Below, one piece after another: positions 12,603 to 26,672 of a stretch of DNA of 64,000 nt (position 1 is the stretch's first letter; every line of letters starts with the position of its first letter). The stretch spans positions 62,001-126,000 of the forward strand of contig NW_027478881.1 in NCBI RefSeq assembly GCF_051014685.1, given 5' to 3'. The position numbers and the translations under genes were made by a program. The notes below the pieces were generated by a model. That model did no database searches, was not told where the DNA came from, and saw only the letters and a program-made list of their open reading frames with translations. The stretch is from Ptiloglossa arizonensis. Its lineage: Eukaryota > Arthropoda > Insecta > Hymenoptera > Colletidae.

Positions 12603-15228
12603 GTGCGTACTATTCCCCTAGGCCGTTCTAGTTATTTCGTTCCGAGCATCAGAACTGCGCAAATTTTGAGTTTCTCAATCGTTTCTTATATCCAAACTGC
12701 AATATCTCGCGAACGGATTGATCAATCCGCAAAATTTCTGTTGCATCTGAAAGTAGAAACTCGCCCTATTACAACGGTATGCGCACTTTTCCCCTAGGCC
12801 GTTCTAGTTATTCGTTTCGAGCATCAGAACTGCGAAAATTTTGAGTTTCTCAAGCGTTCCTTACTTCCAAACTGCCATATCTCGCGAACGGATCGACCAA
12901 TCCGCAAAATTTCTGTTGCAGGTGCAAGTAGAAACTCGCCCGATTACAACGGCATGCGTACTTTTCCCCTATGCCGTTCTAGTTACTCGTTTCGAGCATC
13001 AGAACTGCGAAAATTTTGAGTTTATCAAGCGTTTCTTACCTCCAAACTGCCATATCTCGCGAACGGATTGTCCAATCCGCAAAATTTCTGTTGCGTCTGA
13101 AAGTAGAAACTCGCCCGATTACAACGGTATGCGTACTGTTCCCCTATGCCGTTCTAGTTATTCGTTTCGAGCATCAGAACTGCGAAAATTTTGAGTTTCT
13201 CAAGCGTTTCTTACTTCCAAACTGCCATATCTCGCGAACGGATCGACCAATCCGCAAAATTTCTGTTGCATGTGCAAGTAGAAACTCGCCCGATTACAAC
13301 GGTATGCGTACTTTTCCCCTAGGCCGTTCTAGTTATTCGTTTCGAGCATCAGAACTGCGAAAATTTTGAGTTTCTCAAGCGTTTCTTACCTCCAAACTGC
13401 CATATCTCGCGAACGGATTGATCAATCCGCAAAATTTCTGTTGCATGTGCAAGTAGAAACTCGCCCGATTACAACGGTATGCGTACTTTTCCCCTAGGCC
13501 GTTCTAGTTATTCGTTTCGAGCATCAGAACTGCGAAAATTTTGAGTTTCTCAAGCGTTTCTTACCTCCAAACTGCCATATCTCGCGAACGGATTGATCAA
13601 TCCGCAAAATTTCTGTTGCATCTGAAAGTAGAAACTCGCCCGATTACAACGGTACGCGCACTTTTCCCCTAGGCGGTTCTAGTTATTCGTTTCGAGCATC
13701 AGAACTGCGAAAATTTTGAGTTTCTCAAGCGTTTCTTACCTCCAAACTGCCATATCTCGCGAACGGATCGACCAATCCGCAAAATTTCTGTTGCATCTGG
13801 AAGTAGAAACTCGCCCGATTACAACGGTATGCGTACTTTTCCCCTAGGCCGTTCTAGTTACTCGTTTCGAGCATCAGAACTGCGAAAATTTTGAGTTTCT
13901 CAAGCGTTTCTTACTTCCAAACTGCCATATCTCGCGAACGGATCGACCAATCCGCAAAATTTCTGTTGCATGTGCAAGTAGAAACTCGCCCGATTACAAC
14001 GGTATGCGTACTTTTCCCCTAGGCCGTTCTAGTTATTCGTTTCGAGCATCAGAACTGCGAAAATTTTGAGTTTCTCAAGCGTTTCTTACCTCCAAACTGC
14101 CATATCTCGCGAACGGATTGATCAATCTGCAAAATTTCTGTTGCATGTGCAAGTAGAAACTCGCCCGATTACAACGGTATGCGTACTTTTCCCCTAGGCC
14201 GTTCTAGTTATTCGTTTCGAGCATCAGAACTGCGAAAATTTTGAGTTTCTCAAGCGTTTCTTACCTCCAAACTGCCATATCTCGCGAACGGATTGATCAA
14301 TCCGCAAAATTTCTGTTGCATCTGAAAGTAGAAACTCGCCCGATTACAACGGTACGCGCACTTTTCCCCTAGGCGGTTCTAGTTATTCGTTTCGAGCATC
14401 AGAACTGCGAAAATTTTGAGTTTCTCAAGCGTTTCTTACCTCCAAACTGCCATATCTCGCGAACGGATCGACCAATCCGCAAAATTTCTGTTGCATCTGG
14501 AAGTAGAAACTCGCCCGATTACAACGGTATGCGTACTTTTCCCCTAGGCCGTTCTAGTTACTCGTTTCGAGCATCAGAACTGCGAAAATTTTGAGTTTCT
14601 CAAGCGTTTCTTACCTCCAAACTGCCATATCTCGCGAACGGATTGACCAATCCGCAAAATTTCTGTTGCATTTGAAAGTAGAAACTCGCCTGATTACAAC
14701 GGTATGCGTACATTTCGCCTAGGCGGTTCTAGTTATTCGTTTCGAGCATGAGAACTGCGAAAATTTTGAGTTTCTCAAGCGTTTCTTATTTCCAAACTAC
14801 CATATCTCGCGAACGGATTGATCACTCCGCAAAATTTCTGATGCATCTGAAAGTAGAAGCTCGCCCGATTACAACGGTATGCGCACTTTTCCCCTAGGCC
14901 GTTCTAGTTATTCGTGTCGAGCATCAGAACTGCGAAAATTTTGAGTTTCTCAAGCGTTTCTTACCTCCAAACTGCCATATCTCGCGAACGGATCGACCAA
15001 TCCGCAAAATTTCTGTTGCATCTGGAAGTAGAAACTCGCCCGATTACAACGGTATGCGTACTTTTCCCCTAGTCCGTTCTAGTTATTCGTTTCGAGCATC
15101 AGAACTGCGCAAATTTTGAGTTTCTCAAGCGTTTCTTACCTCCAAACTGCCATATCTCGCGAACGGATTGACCAATCCGCAAAATTTCTGTTGCATCTGA
15201 AAGTAGAAACTCGCCCGATTAAAACGGT
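12603..15228 (+). repeat. 2,626-bp 15-mer HOR, copy 2
   Basis: The second copy of the 15-mer is almost identical to the one just upstream and has the same length. Its end meets a related but distinct unit at 15,229 that carries TATCGCGCGAACGG near 15,680, as does the unit near 8,500. The high identity over 2.6 kb, far above the identity between neighbouring monomers, is the defining property of a HOR and implies recent duplication or homogenisation. Confidence 0.9.
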
Positions 15229-16110
15229 GTGCGTACTACTCCCCTAGGCCGTTCTAGTTATTTCGTTCCGAGCATCAGAACTGCGCAAATTTTGAGTTTC
15301 TCAATCGTTTCTTATATCCAAACTGCCATATCTCGCGAACGGATTGATCAATCCGCAAAATTTCTGTTGCATCTGAAAGTAGAAACTCGCCCTATTACAA
15401 CGGTATGCGCACATTTCCCCTAGGCCGTTCTAGTTATTCGTTTCGAGCATCAGAACTGCGAAAATTTTGAGTTTCTCAAGCGTTCCTTACTTCCAAACTG
15501 CCATATCTCGCGAACGGATCGACCAATCCGCAAAATTTCTGTTGCAGGTGCAAGTAGAAACTCGCCCGATTACAACGGCATGCGTACTTTTCCCCTATGC
15601 CGTTCTAGTTACTCGTTTCGAGCATCAGAACTGCGAAAATTTTGAGTTTCTCAAGCGTTTCTTACATCCAAACTGCCATATCGCGCGAACGGATTGATCA
15701 ATCCGCAAAATTTCTGTTGCATCTGAAAGTAGAAACTCGCCCGATTACAACGGTGGGTGTAGTTTTCCCCTAGGCCGTTCTAGTTATTCGTTTCGAGCAT
15801 CAGAACTGCGCAAATTTTGAGTTTCTCAAGCGTTTCTTACCTCCAAACTGCCATATCTCGCGAACGGATTGACCAATCCGCAAAATTTCTGTTGCGTCTG
15901 AAAGTAGAAACTCGCCCGATTACAACGGTGTGCGTACTATTCCCCTAGGCCGTTCTAGTTACTCGTTTCGAGCATCAGAACTGCGAAAATTTTGAGTTTT
16001 TCAAGCGTTTCTTACCTCCAAACTGCCGTATCTCGCGAACGGATTGACCAATCCGCAAAATTTCTGTTGCGTCTGAAAGTAGAAACTCACCCGATTTCAA
16101 CGGTGTGCGT
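15229..16110 (+). repeat. ~0.88-kb block duplicated from the 8.05-kb region
   Basis: This block matches 8,051 to about 8,932 at an offset of 7,178 bp. Shared private variants are the TTGCAGGTGCAAG monomer, TATCGCGCGAACGG, GTGGGTGTAG, GAGTTTTTCAAG and CTCACCCGATTTC. It diverges near 16,112 (GTACATTTCC here, GTACTATTCC upstream). The segment is the outer frame around the two 15-mer copies. Confidence 0.8.
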
Positions 16111-16867
16111 ACATTTCCCCTAGGCCGTTCTAGTTACTCGTTTCGAGCATCAGAACTGGGAAAATTTTGAGTTTATCAAGCGTTTCTTACCTCCAAACTG
16201 CCATATCTCGCGAACGGATTGATCAATCTGCAAAATTTCTGTTGCATGTGCAAGTAGAAACTCGCCCGATTACAACGGTATGCGTACTTTTCCCCTAGGC
16301 CGTTCTAGTTATTCGTTTCGAGCATCAGAACTGCGAAAATTTTGAGTTTCTCAAGCGTTTCTTACCTCCAAACTGCCATATCTCGCGAACGGATCGACCA
16401 ATCCGCAAAATTTCTGTTGCATGTGCAAGTAGAAACTCGCCCGATTACAACGGTATGCGTACTTTTCCCCTAGGCCGTTCTAGTTATTCGTTTCGAGCAT
16501 CAGAACTGCGAAAATTTTGAGTTTCTCAAGCGTTTCTTACCTCCAAACTGCCATATCTCGCGAACGGATTGATCAATCCGCAAAATTTCTGTTGCATCTG
16601 AAAGTAGAAACTCGCCCGATTACAACGGTACGCGCACTTTTCCCCTAGGCGGTTCTAGTTATTCGTTTCGAGCATCAGAACTGCGAAAATTTTGAGTTTC
16701 TCAAGCGTTTCTTACCTCCAAACTGCCATATCTCGCGAACGGATCGACCAATCCGCAAAATTTCTGTTGCATCTGGAAGTAGAAACTCGCCCGATTAAAA
16801 CGGTGTGCGTACTATTCCCCTAGGCCGTTCTAGTTATTTCGTTCCGAGCATCAGAGCTGCGCAAATT

Positions 16868-17038
16868 TTGAGTTTCTCAATCGTTTCTTATATCCAAACT
16901 GCCATATCTCGCGGATTGATCAATCCGCAAAATTTCTGTTGCATCTGAAAGTAGAAACTCGCCCTATTACAACGGTATGCGCACTTTTCCCCTAGGCCGT
17001 TCTAGTTATTCGTTTCGAGCATCAGAACTGCGAAAATT
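16868..17038 (+). repeat. 171-bp monomer with a 4-bp deletion
   Basis: This monomer is 4 bp short. TCTCGCGAACGGATTG, present in nearly every copy, is TCTCGCGGATTG here, near 16,908-16,917. The loss removes the NruI site and one side of the dyad flank. The deletion lies between the GCG of TCGCGA and the GG of ACGG, so slippage between short CG-rich repeats is a simple explanation. It is the largest indel I found in the window. Confidence 0.9.
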
Positions 17039-20000
17039 TTGAGTTTCTCAAGCGTTCCTTACTTCCAAACTGCCATATCTCGCGAACGGATCGACCAATC
17101 CGCAAAATTTCTGTTGCAGGTGCAAGTAGAAACTCGCCCGATTACAACGGCATGCGTACTTTTCCCCTATGCCGTTCTAGTTACTCGTTTCGAGCATCAG
17201 AACTGCGAAAATTTTGAGTTTCTCAAGCGTTTCTTATTTCCAAACTACCATATCTCGCGAACGGATCGACCAATCCGCAAAATTTCTGTTGCATGTGCAA
17301 GTAGAATCTCGCCCGATTACAACGGTATGCGTACTTTTCCCCTAGGCGGTTCTAGTTATTCGTTTCGAGCATCAGAACTGCGAAAATTTTGAGTTTCTCA
17401 AGCGTTTCTTATATCCAAACTGCCATATCTCGCGAACGGATTGATCAATCCGCAAAATTTCTGTTGCATCTGAAAGTAGAAACTCGCCCGATTACAACGG
17501 TATGCGCACTTTTCCCCTAGGCCGTTCTAGTTATTCGTGTCGAGCATCAGAACTGCGAAAATTTTGAGTTTCTCAAGCGTTTCTTACATCCAAACTGCCA
17601 TATCTCGCGAACGGATTGACCAATCCGCAAAATTTCTGTTGCATCTGAAAGTAGAAACTCGCCCGATTACAACGGTATGCGTACTTTTCCCCTATGCCGT
17701 TCTAGTTATTCGTTTCGAGCATCAGAACTGCGAAAATTTTGAGTTTCTCAAGCGTTTCTTACCTCCAAACTGCCATATCTCGCGAACGGATTGATCAATC
17801 CGCAAAATTTCTGTTGCATCTGAAAGTAGAAACTCGCTCGATTACAACGGTATGCGTACTTTTCCCCTATGCCGTTCTAGTTACTCGTTTCGAGCATCAG
17901 AACTGGGAAAATTTTGAGTTTATCAAGCGTTTCTTATTTCCAAACTGCCATATCTCGCGAACGGATTGATCAATCCGCAAAATTTCTGTGGCATCTGAAA
18001 GTAGAAACTCGCCCGATTACAACGGTATGCGCACTTTTCCCCTAGGCGGTTCTAGTTATTCGTTTCGAGCATCAGAACTGCGAAAATTTTGAGTTTCTCA
18101 AGCGTTTCTTATTTCCAAACTACCATATCTCGCGATCGGATTGATCAATCCGCAAAATTTCTGATGCATCTGAAAGTAGAAGCTCGCCCAATTACAACGG
18201 TATGCGCACTTTTCCCCTAGGCCGTTCTAGTTATTCGTGTCGAGCATCAGAACTGCGAAAATTTTGAGTTTATCAAGCGTTTCTTATTTCCAAACTGCCA
18301 TATCTCGCGAACGGATCGACCAATCCGCAAAATTTCAGTTGCATGTGCAAGTAGAATCTCGCCCGATTACAACGGTATGCGTACTTTTCCCCTAGGCCGT
18401 TCTAGTTATTCGTTTCGAGCATCAGAACTGCGCAAATTTTGAGTTTCTCAAGCGTTTCTTACCTCCAAACTGCCATATCTCGCGAACGGATTGACCAATC
18501 CGCAAAATTTCTGTTGCATCTGAAAGTAGAAACTCGCCCGATTAAAACGGTGTGCGTACTATTCCCGTAGGCCGTTCTAGTTATTTCGTTCCGAGCATCA
18601 GAACTGCGAAAATTTTGAGTTTCTCAAGCGTTTCTTACCTCCAAACTGCCATATCTCGCGAACGGATCGACCAATCCGCAAAATTTCAGTTGCATGTGCA
18701 AGTAGAAACTCGCCCGATTACAACGGTATGCGTACTTTTCCCCTATGCCGTTCTAGTTACTCGTTTCGAGCATCAGAACTGCGAAAATTTTGAGTTTATC
18801 AAGCGTTTCTTATTTCCAAACTGCCATATCTCGCGAACGGATTGATCAATCCGCAAAATTTCTGTGGCATCTGAAAGTAGAAACTCGCCCGATTACAACA
18901 GTATGCGCACTTTTCCCCTAGGCGGTTCTAGTTATTCGTGTCGAGCATCAGAACTGCGAAAATTTTGAGTTTCTCAAGCGTTTCTTACCTCCAAACTGCC
19001 ATATCTCGCGAACGGATCGACCAATCCGCAAAATTTCTGTTGCATCTGCAAGTAGAAACTCGCCCGATTACAACGGTATGCGTACTTTTCCCCTATGCCG
19101 TTCTAGTTATTCGTTTCGAGCATCAGAACTGTGAAAATTTTGAGTTTCTCAAGCGTTTCTTACTTCCAAACTGCCATATCTCGCGAACGGATCGACCAAT
19201 CCGCAAAATTTCAGTTGCATGTGCAAGTAGAATCTCGCCCGATTACAACGGTATGCGTACTTTTCCCCTAGGCCGTTCTAGTTATTCGTTTCGAGCATCA
19301 GAACTGCGCAAATTTTGAGTTTCTCAAGCGTTTCTTACCTCCAAACTGCCATATCTCGCGAACGGATTGACCAATCCGCAAAATTTCTGTTGCATCTGAA
19401 AGTAGAAACTCGCCCGATTAAAAAGGTGTGCGTACTATTCCCCTAGGCCGTTCTAGTTATTTCGTTCCGAGCATCAGAACTGCGAAAATTTTGAGTTTCT
19501 CAAGCGTTTCTTACCTCCAAACTGCCATATCTCGCGAACGGATTGATCAATCCGCAAAATTTCTGTTGCATCTGAAAGTAGAAACTCGCCCGATTACAAC
19601 GGTACGCGTACTTTTCCCCTATGCCGTTCTAGTTACTCGTTTCGAGCATCAGAACTGGGAAAATTTTGAGCTTATCAAGCGTTTCTTATTTCCAAACTGC
19701 CATATCTCGCGAACGGATTGATCAATCCGCAAAATTTCTGTGCCATCTGAAAGTAGAAACTCGCCCGATTACAACGGTATGCGCACTTTTCCCCTAGGCG
19801 GTTCTAGTTATTCGTTTCGAGCATCAGAACTGCGAAAATTTTGAGTTTCTCAAGCGTTTCTTATTTCCAAACTACCATATCTTGCGAACGGATTGATCAA
19901 TCCGCAAAATTTCTGATGCATCTGAAAGTAGAAGCTCGCCCGATTACAACGGTATGCGCACTTTTCCCCTAGGCGGTTCTAGTTATTCGTTTCGAGCATC

Positions 20001-23000
20001 AGAACTGCGAAAATTTTGAGTTTCTCAAGCGTTTCTTATTTCCAAACTACCATATCTCGCGAACGGATTGATCAATCCGCAAAATTTCTGATGCATCTGA
20101 AAGTAGAAGCTCGCCCGATTACAACGGTATGCGCACTTTTCCCCTAGGCCGTTCTAGTTATTCGTGTCGAGCATCAGAACTGCGAAAATTTTGAGTTTCT
20201 CAAGCGTTTCTTACCTCCAAACTGCCATATCTCGCGAACGGATCGACCAATCCGCAAAATTTCAGTTGCATGTGCAAGTAGAATCTCGCCCGATTACAAC
20301 GGTATGCGTACTTTTCCCCTAGGCCGTTCTAGTTATTCGTTTCGAGCATCAGAACTGCGCAAATTTTGAGTTTCTCAAGCGTTTCTTACCTCCAAACTGC
20401 CATATCTCACGAACGGATTGACCAATCCGCAAAATTTCTGTTGCATCTGAAAGTAGAAACTCGCCCGATTAAAACGGTGTGCGTACTATTCCCCTAGGCC
20501 GTTCTAATTATTTTGTTCCGAGCATCAGAACTGCGCAAATTTTGAGTTTCTCAAGCGTTTCTTATATCCAAACTGCCATATCTCGCGAACGGATTGATCA
20601 ATCCGCAAAATTTCTGTTGCATCTGAAAGTAGAAACTCGCCCTATTACAACGGTATGCGCACTTTTCCTCTAGGCCGTTCTAGTTATTCGTTTCGAGCAT
20701 CAGAACTGCGAAAATTTTGAGTTTCTCAAGCGTTTCTTACTTCCAAACTGCCATATCTCGCGAACGGATCGACCAATCCGCAAAATTTCTGTTGCAGGTG
20801 CAAGTAGAAACTCGCCCGATTACAACGGTATGCGTACTTTTCCCCTATGCCGCTCTAGTTACTCGTTTCGAGCATCAGAACTGCGAAAATTTGGAGTTTA
20901 TCAAGCGTTTCTTACCTCCAAACTGCCATATCTCGCGAACGGATTGACCAATCCGCAAAATTTCTGTTGCGTCTGAAAGTAGAAACTCGCCCGATTACAA
21001 CGGTGTGCGTACTATTCCCCTAGGCCGTTCTAGTTACTCGTTTCGAGCATCAGAACTGCGAAAATTTTGGGTTTCTCAAGCGTTTCATACCTCCAAACTG
21101 CCATATCTCGCGTACGGATTGACCAATCCGCAAAATTTCTGTTGCATCTGAAAGTAGAAACTCGCCCGATTACAACGGTATGCGCACTTTTCCCCTAGGC
21201 GGTTCTAGTTATTCGTTTCGAGCATCAGAACTGCGAAAATTTTGAGTTTCTCAAGCGTTTCTTATTTCCAAACTACCATATCTCGCGAACGGATTGATCA
21301 ATCCGCAAAATTTCTGATGCATCTGAAAGTAGAAGCTCGCCCGATTACAACGGTATGCGCACTTTTCCCCTAGGCCGTTCTAGTTATTCGTGTCGAGCAT
21401 CAGAACTGCGAAAATTTTGAGTTTCTCAAGCGTTTCTTACCTCCAAACTGCCATATCTCGCGAACGGATCGACCAATCCGCAAAATTTCAGTTGCATGTG
21501 CAAGTAGAATCTCGCCCGATTACAACGGTATGCGTACTTTTCCCCTAGGCCGTTCTAGTTATTCGTTTCGAGCATCAGAACTGCGAAAATTTTGAGTTTA
21601 TCAAGCGTTTCTTATTTCCAAACTGCCATATCTCGCGAACGGATTGATCAATCCGCAAAATTTCTGTTGCATGTGCAAGTAGAATCTCGCCCGATTACAA
21701 CGGTATGCGTAGTTTTCCCCTAGGCCGTTCTAGTTATTTCGTTCCGAGCATCAGAACTGCGCAAATTTTGAGTTTCTCTGCGTTTCTTATATCCAAACTG
21801 CCATATCTCGCGAACGGATTGATCAATCCGCAAAATTTCTGTTGCATCTGAAAGTAGAAACTCGCCCTATTACAACGGTATGCGCACTTTTCCCCTAGGC
21901 CGTTCTAGTTATTCGTGTCGAGCATCAGAACTGCGAAAATTTTGAGTTTCTCAAGCGTTTCTTACATCCAAACTGCCATATCTCGCGAACGGATTGACCA
22001 ATCCGCAAAATTTCTGTTGCATCTGAAAGTAGAAACTCGCCCGATTACAACGGTATGCGTACTTTTCCCCTATGCCGTTCTAGTTACTCGTTTCGAGCAT
22101 CAGAACTGCGAAAATTTTGAGTTTCTCAAGCGTTTCTTATTTCCAAACTGCCATATCTCGCGAACGGATCGACCAATCCGCAAAATTTCTGTTGCATGTG
22201 CAAGTAGAATCTCGCCCGATTACAACGGTATGCGTACTTTTCCCCTAGGCCGTTCTAGTTATTTCGTTTCGAGCATCAGAACTGCGCAAATTTTGAGTTT
22301 CTCAAGCGTTTCTTACCTCCAAACTGCCTTATCTCGCGAACGGATTGACCAATCCGCAAAATTTCTGTTGCGTCTGAAAGTAGAAACTCGCCCGATTACA
22401 ACGGTGGGTGTAGTTTTCCCCTAGGCCGTTCTAGTTATTCGTTTCGAGCATCAGAACTGCGAAAATTTTGAGTTTCTCAAGCGTTTCTTACCTCCAAACT
22501 GCCATATCTCGCGAACGGATTGACCAATCCGCAAAATTTCTGTTGCGTCTGAAAGTAGAAACTCGCCCGATTACAACGGTGTGCGTACTATTCCCCTAGG
22601 CCGTTCTAGTTACTCGTTTCGAGCATCAGAACTGCGAAAATTTTGAGTTTCTCAAGCGTTTCTTACCTCCAAACTGCCATATCTCGCGAACGGATTGACC
22701 AATCCGCAAAATTTCTGTTGCGTCTGAAAGTAGAAACTCGCCCTATTACAACGGTATGCGCACTTTTCCCCTAGGCCGTTCTAGTTATTCGTTTCGAGCA
22801 TCAGAACTGCGAAAATTTTGAGTTTCTCAAGCGTTTCTTACCTCCAAACTGCCATATCTCGCGAACGGATTGATCAATCCACAAAATTTCTGTTGCATCT
22901 GAAAGTAGAAACTCGCCCGATTACAACGGTATGCGTACTTTTCCCCTATGCCGTTCTAGTTATTCGTTTCGAGCATCAGAACTGCGAAAATTTTGAGTTT

Positions 23001-23518
23001 CTCAAGCGTTTCTTACTTCCAAACTGCCATATCTCGCGAACGGATCGACCAATCCGCAAAATTTCAGTTGCATGTGCAAGTAGAATCTCGCCCGATTACA
23101 ACGGTATGCGTACTTTTCCCCTAGGCCGTTCTAGTTATTCGTTTCGAGCATCAGAACTGCGCAAATTTTGAGTTTCTCAAGCGTTTCTTACCTCCAAACT
23201 GCCATATCTCGCGAACGGATTGACCAATCCGCAAAATTTCTGTTGCATCTGAAAGTAGAAACTCGCCCGATTAAAACGGTGTGCGTACTATTCCCCTAGG
23301 CAGTTCTAGTTATTTCGTTCCGAGCATCAGAACTGCGCAAATTTTGAGTTTCTCAAGCGTTTCTTATATCCAAACTGCCATATCACGCGAACGGATTGAT
23401 CAATCCGCAAAATTTCTGTTGCATCTGAAAGTAGAAACTCGCCCTATTACAACGGTAGGCGCACTTTTCCCCTAGGCCGTTCTAGTTATTCGTTTCGAGC
23501 ATCAGAACTGCGAAAATT

Positions 23519-24569
23519 TTGAGTTTCTCAAGCGTTGCTTACTTCCAAACTGCCATATCTCGCGAACGGATCGACCAATCCGCAAAATTTCTGTTGCAGG
23601 TGCAAGTAGAAACTCGCCCGATTACAACGGTATGCGTACTTTTCCCCTATGCCGTTCTAGTTACTCGTTTCGAGCATCAGAAATGCGAAAATTTTGAGTT
23701 TATCAAGCGTTTCTTACCTCCAAACTGCCATATCTCGCGAACGGATTGACCAATCCGCAAAATTTCTTTTGCGTCTGAAAGTAGAAACTCGCCCGATTAC
23801 AACGGTGTGCGTACTATTCCCCTAGGCCGTTCTAGTTACTCGTTTCGAGCATCAGAACTGCGAAAATTTTGAGTTTCTCAAGCGTTTCTTACCTCCAAAC
23901 TGCCATATCTCGCGAACGGATTGACCAATCCGCAAAATTTCTGTTGCATCTGAAAGTAGAAACTCGCCCGATTACAACGGTATGCGTGCTTTTCCCCTAT
24001 GCCGTTCTAGTTACTCGTTTCGAGCATCAGAACTGCGAAAATTTTGAGTTTATCAAGCGTTTCTTATTTCCAAACTGCCATATCTCGCGAACGGATTGAT
24101 CAATCCGCAAAATTTCTGTTGCATGTGCAAGTAGAATCTCGCCCGATTACAACGGTATGCGTAGTTTTCCCCTAGGCCGTTCTAGTTATTTCGTTCCGAG
24201 CATCAGAACTGCGCAAATTTTGAGTTTCTCAAGCGTTTCTTATATCCAAACTGCCATATCTCGCGAACGGATTGATCAATCCGCAAAATTTCTGTTGCAT
24301 CTGAAAGTAGAAACTCGCCCTATTACAACGGTATGCGCACTATTCCCCTAGGCCGTTCTAGTTATTCGTGTCGAGCATCAGAACTGCGAAAATTTTGAGT
24401 TTCTCAAGGGTTTCTTACATCCAAACTGCCATATCTCGCGAACGGATTGACCAATCCGCAAAATTTCTGTTGCGTCTGAAAGTAGAAACTCGCCCTATTA
24501 CAACGGTATGCGCACTTTTCCCCTAGGCCGTTCTAGTTATTCGTTTCGAGCATCAGAAATGCGAAAATT
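23519..24569 (+). repeat. 1,051-bp 6-mer HOR unit
   Basis: This unit matches the segment starting at 24,570 at an offset of 1,051 bp. It opens with the TTGCAGGTGCAAG monomer, continues through two GTGTGCGTACTATT or TATGCC monomers and ends with the GTAGTTTTCCCC extra-T monomer. A longer match at 3,154 bp links about 22.93-24.35 kb with 26.09-27.50 kb. Small differences include GTTGCTTAC here against GTTTCGTAC at 24,570. Confidence 0.8.
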
Positions 24570-26672
24570 TTGAGTTTCTCAAGCGTTTCGTACTTCCAAA
24601 CTGCCATATCTCGCGAACGGATCGACCAATCCGCAAAATTTCTGTTGCAGGTGCAAGTAGAAACTCGCCCGATTACAACGGTATGCGTACTTTTCCCCTG
24701 TGCCGTTCTAGTTACTCGTTTCGAGCATCAGATGTGCGCAAATTTTGAGTTTATCAAGCGTTTCTTACCTCCAAACTGCCATATCTCGCGAACGGATTGA
24801 CCAATCCGCAAAATTTCTGTTGCGTCTGAAAGTAGAAACTCGCCCGATTACAACGGTGTGCGTACTATTCCCCTAGGCCGTTCTAGTTACTCGTTTCGAG
24901 CATCAGAACTGCGAAAATTTTGAGTTTCTCAAGCGTTTCTTACCTCCAAACTGCCATATCTCGCGAACGGATTGACCAATCCGCAAAATTTCTGTTGCAT
25001 CTGAAAGTAGAAACTCGCCCGATTACAACGGTATGCGTACTTTTCCCCTATGCCGTTCTAGTTACTCGTTTCGAGCATCAGAACTGCGATAATTTTGAGT
25101 TTATCAAGCGTTTCTTATTTCCAAACTGCCATATCTCGCGAACGGATTGATCAATCCGCAAAATTTCTGTTGCATGTGCAAGTAGAATCTCGCCCGATTA
25201 CAACGGTATGCGTAGTTTTCCCCTAGGCCGTTCTAGTTATTTCGTTCCGAGCATCAGAACTGCGCAAATTTTGAGTTTCTCAAGCGTTTCTTATATCCAA
25301 ACTGCCATATCTCGCGAACGGATTGATCAATCCGCAAAATTTCTGTTGCATCTGAAAGTAGAAACTCGCCCTATTACAACGGTATGCGCACTTTTCCCCT
25401 AGGCCGTTCTAGTTATTCGTGTCGAGCATCAGAACTGCGAAAATTTTGAGTTTCTCAAGCGTTTCTTACCTCCAAACTGCCATATCTCGCGAACGGATTG
25501 ACCAATCCGCAAAATTTCTGTTGCATCTGAAAGTAGAAACTCGCCCGATTACAACGGTATGCGTACTTTTCCCCTATGCCGTTCTAGTTACTCGTTTCGA
25601 GCATTAGATCTGCGAAAATTTTGAGTTTATCAAGCGTTTCTTATTTCCAAACTGCCATATCTCGCGAACGGATTGATCAATCCGCAAAATTTCTGTTGCA
25701 TGTGCAAGTAGAATCTCGCCCGATTACAACGGTATGCGTAGTTTTCCCCTAGGCCGTTCTAGTTATTTCGTTCCGAGCATCAGAACTGCGCAAATTTTGA
25801 GTTTCTCAAGCGTTTCTTATATCCAAACTGCCATATCTCGCGAACGGATTGATCAATCCGCAAAATTTCTGTTGCATCTGAAAGTAGAAACTCGCCCTAT
25901 TACAACGGTATGCGCACTATTCCCCTAGGCCGTTCTAGTTATTCGTGTCGAGCATCAGAACTGCGAAAATTTTGAGTTTCTCAAGGGTTTCTTACATCCA
26001 AACTGCCATATCTCGCGAACGGATTGACCAATCCGCAAAATTTCTGTTGCGTCTGAAAGTAGAAACTCGCCCTATTACAACGGTATGCGCACTTTTCCCC
26101 TATGCCGTTCTAGTTATTCGTTTCGAGCATCAGAACTGCGAAAATTTTGAGTTTCTCAAGCGTTTCTTACTTCCAAACTGCCATATCTCGCGAACGGATC
26201 GACCAATCCGCAAAATTTCAGTTGCATGTGCAAGTAGAATCTCGCCCGATTACAACGGTATGCGTACTTTTCCCCTAGGCCGTTCTAGTTATTCGTTTCG
26301 AGCATCAGAACTGCGCAAATTTTGAGTTTCTCAAGCGTTTCTTACCTCCAAACTGCCATATCTCGCGAACGGATTGACCAATCCGCAAAATTTCTGTTGC
26401 ATCTGAAAGTAGAAACTCGCCCGATTAGAACGGTGTGCGTACTATTCCCCTAGGCAGTTCTAGTTATTTCGTTCCGAGCATCAGAACTGCGCAAATTTTG
26501 AGTTTCTCAAGCGTTTCTTATATCCAAACTGCCATATCTCGCGAACGGATTGATCAATCCGCAAAATTTCTGTTGCATCTGAAAGTAGAAACTCGCCCTA
26601 TTACAACGGTATGCGCACTTTTCCCCTAGGCCGTTCTAGTTATTCGTTTCGAGCATCAGAACTGCGAAAATT
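24570..26672 (+). repeat. 2,103-bp 12-mer HOR, copy 1
   Basis: Landmarks at 24,570, 24,920, 25,208, 25,419 and 25,734 all recur 2,103 bp downstream at 26,673, 27,023, 27,311, 27,522 and 27,837. The 12-mer contains a nested 526-bp duplication of an extra-T monomer context (25,208 and 25,734). The rare GCATTAG variant near 25,603 and 27,705 is shared between copies. Confidence 0.88.

Larger units (their letters stand above)
8051..16840 (+). repeat. Block B: 11-mer and 15-mer higher-order repeats
   Basis: A marker (GTGTGCGTACTATTCCCC followed by TTATTTCGTTCCGAGC) recurs at about 8,051, 9,977, 12,603 and 15,229. The spacings are 1,926, 2,626 and 2,626 bp, that is 11, 15 and 15 monomers plus one inserted base each. 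The last marker has ACTACTCCCC. The 2,626-bp copies look nearly identical. The flanking segments from 8,051 and 15,229 resemble each other more than they resemble the copies between them, so the 15-mer appears to have amplified inside an older unit. Confidence 0.85.
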
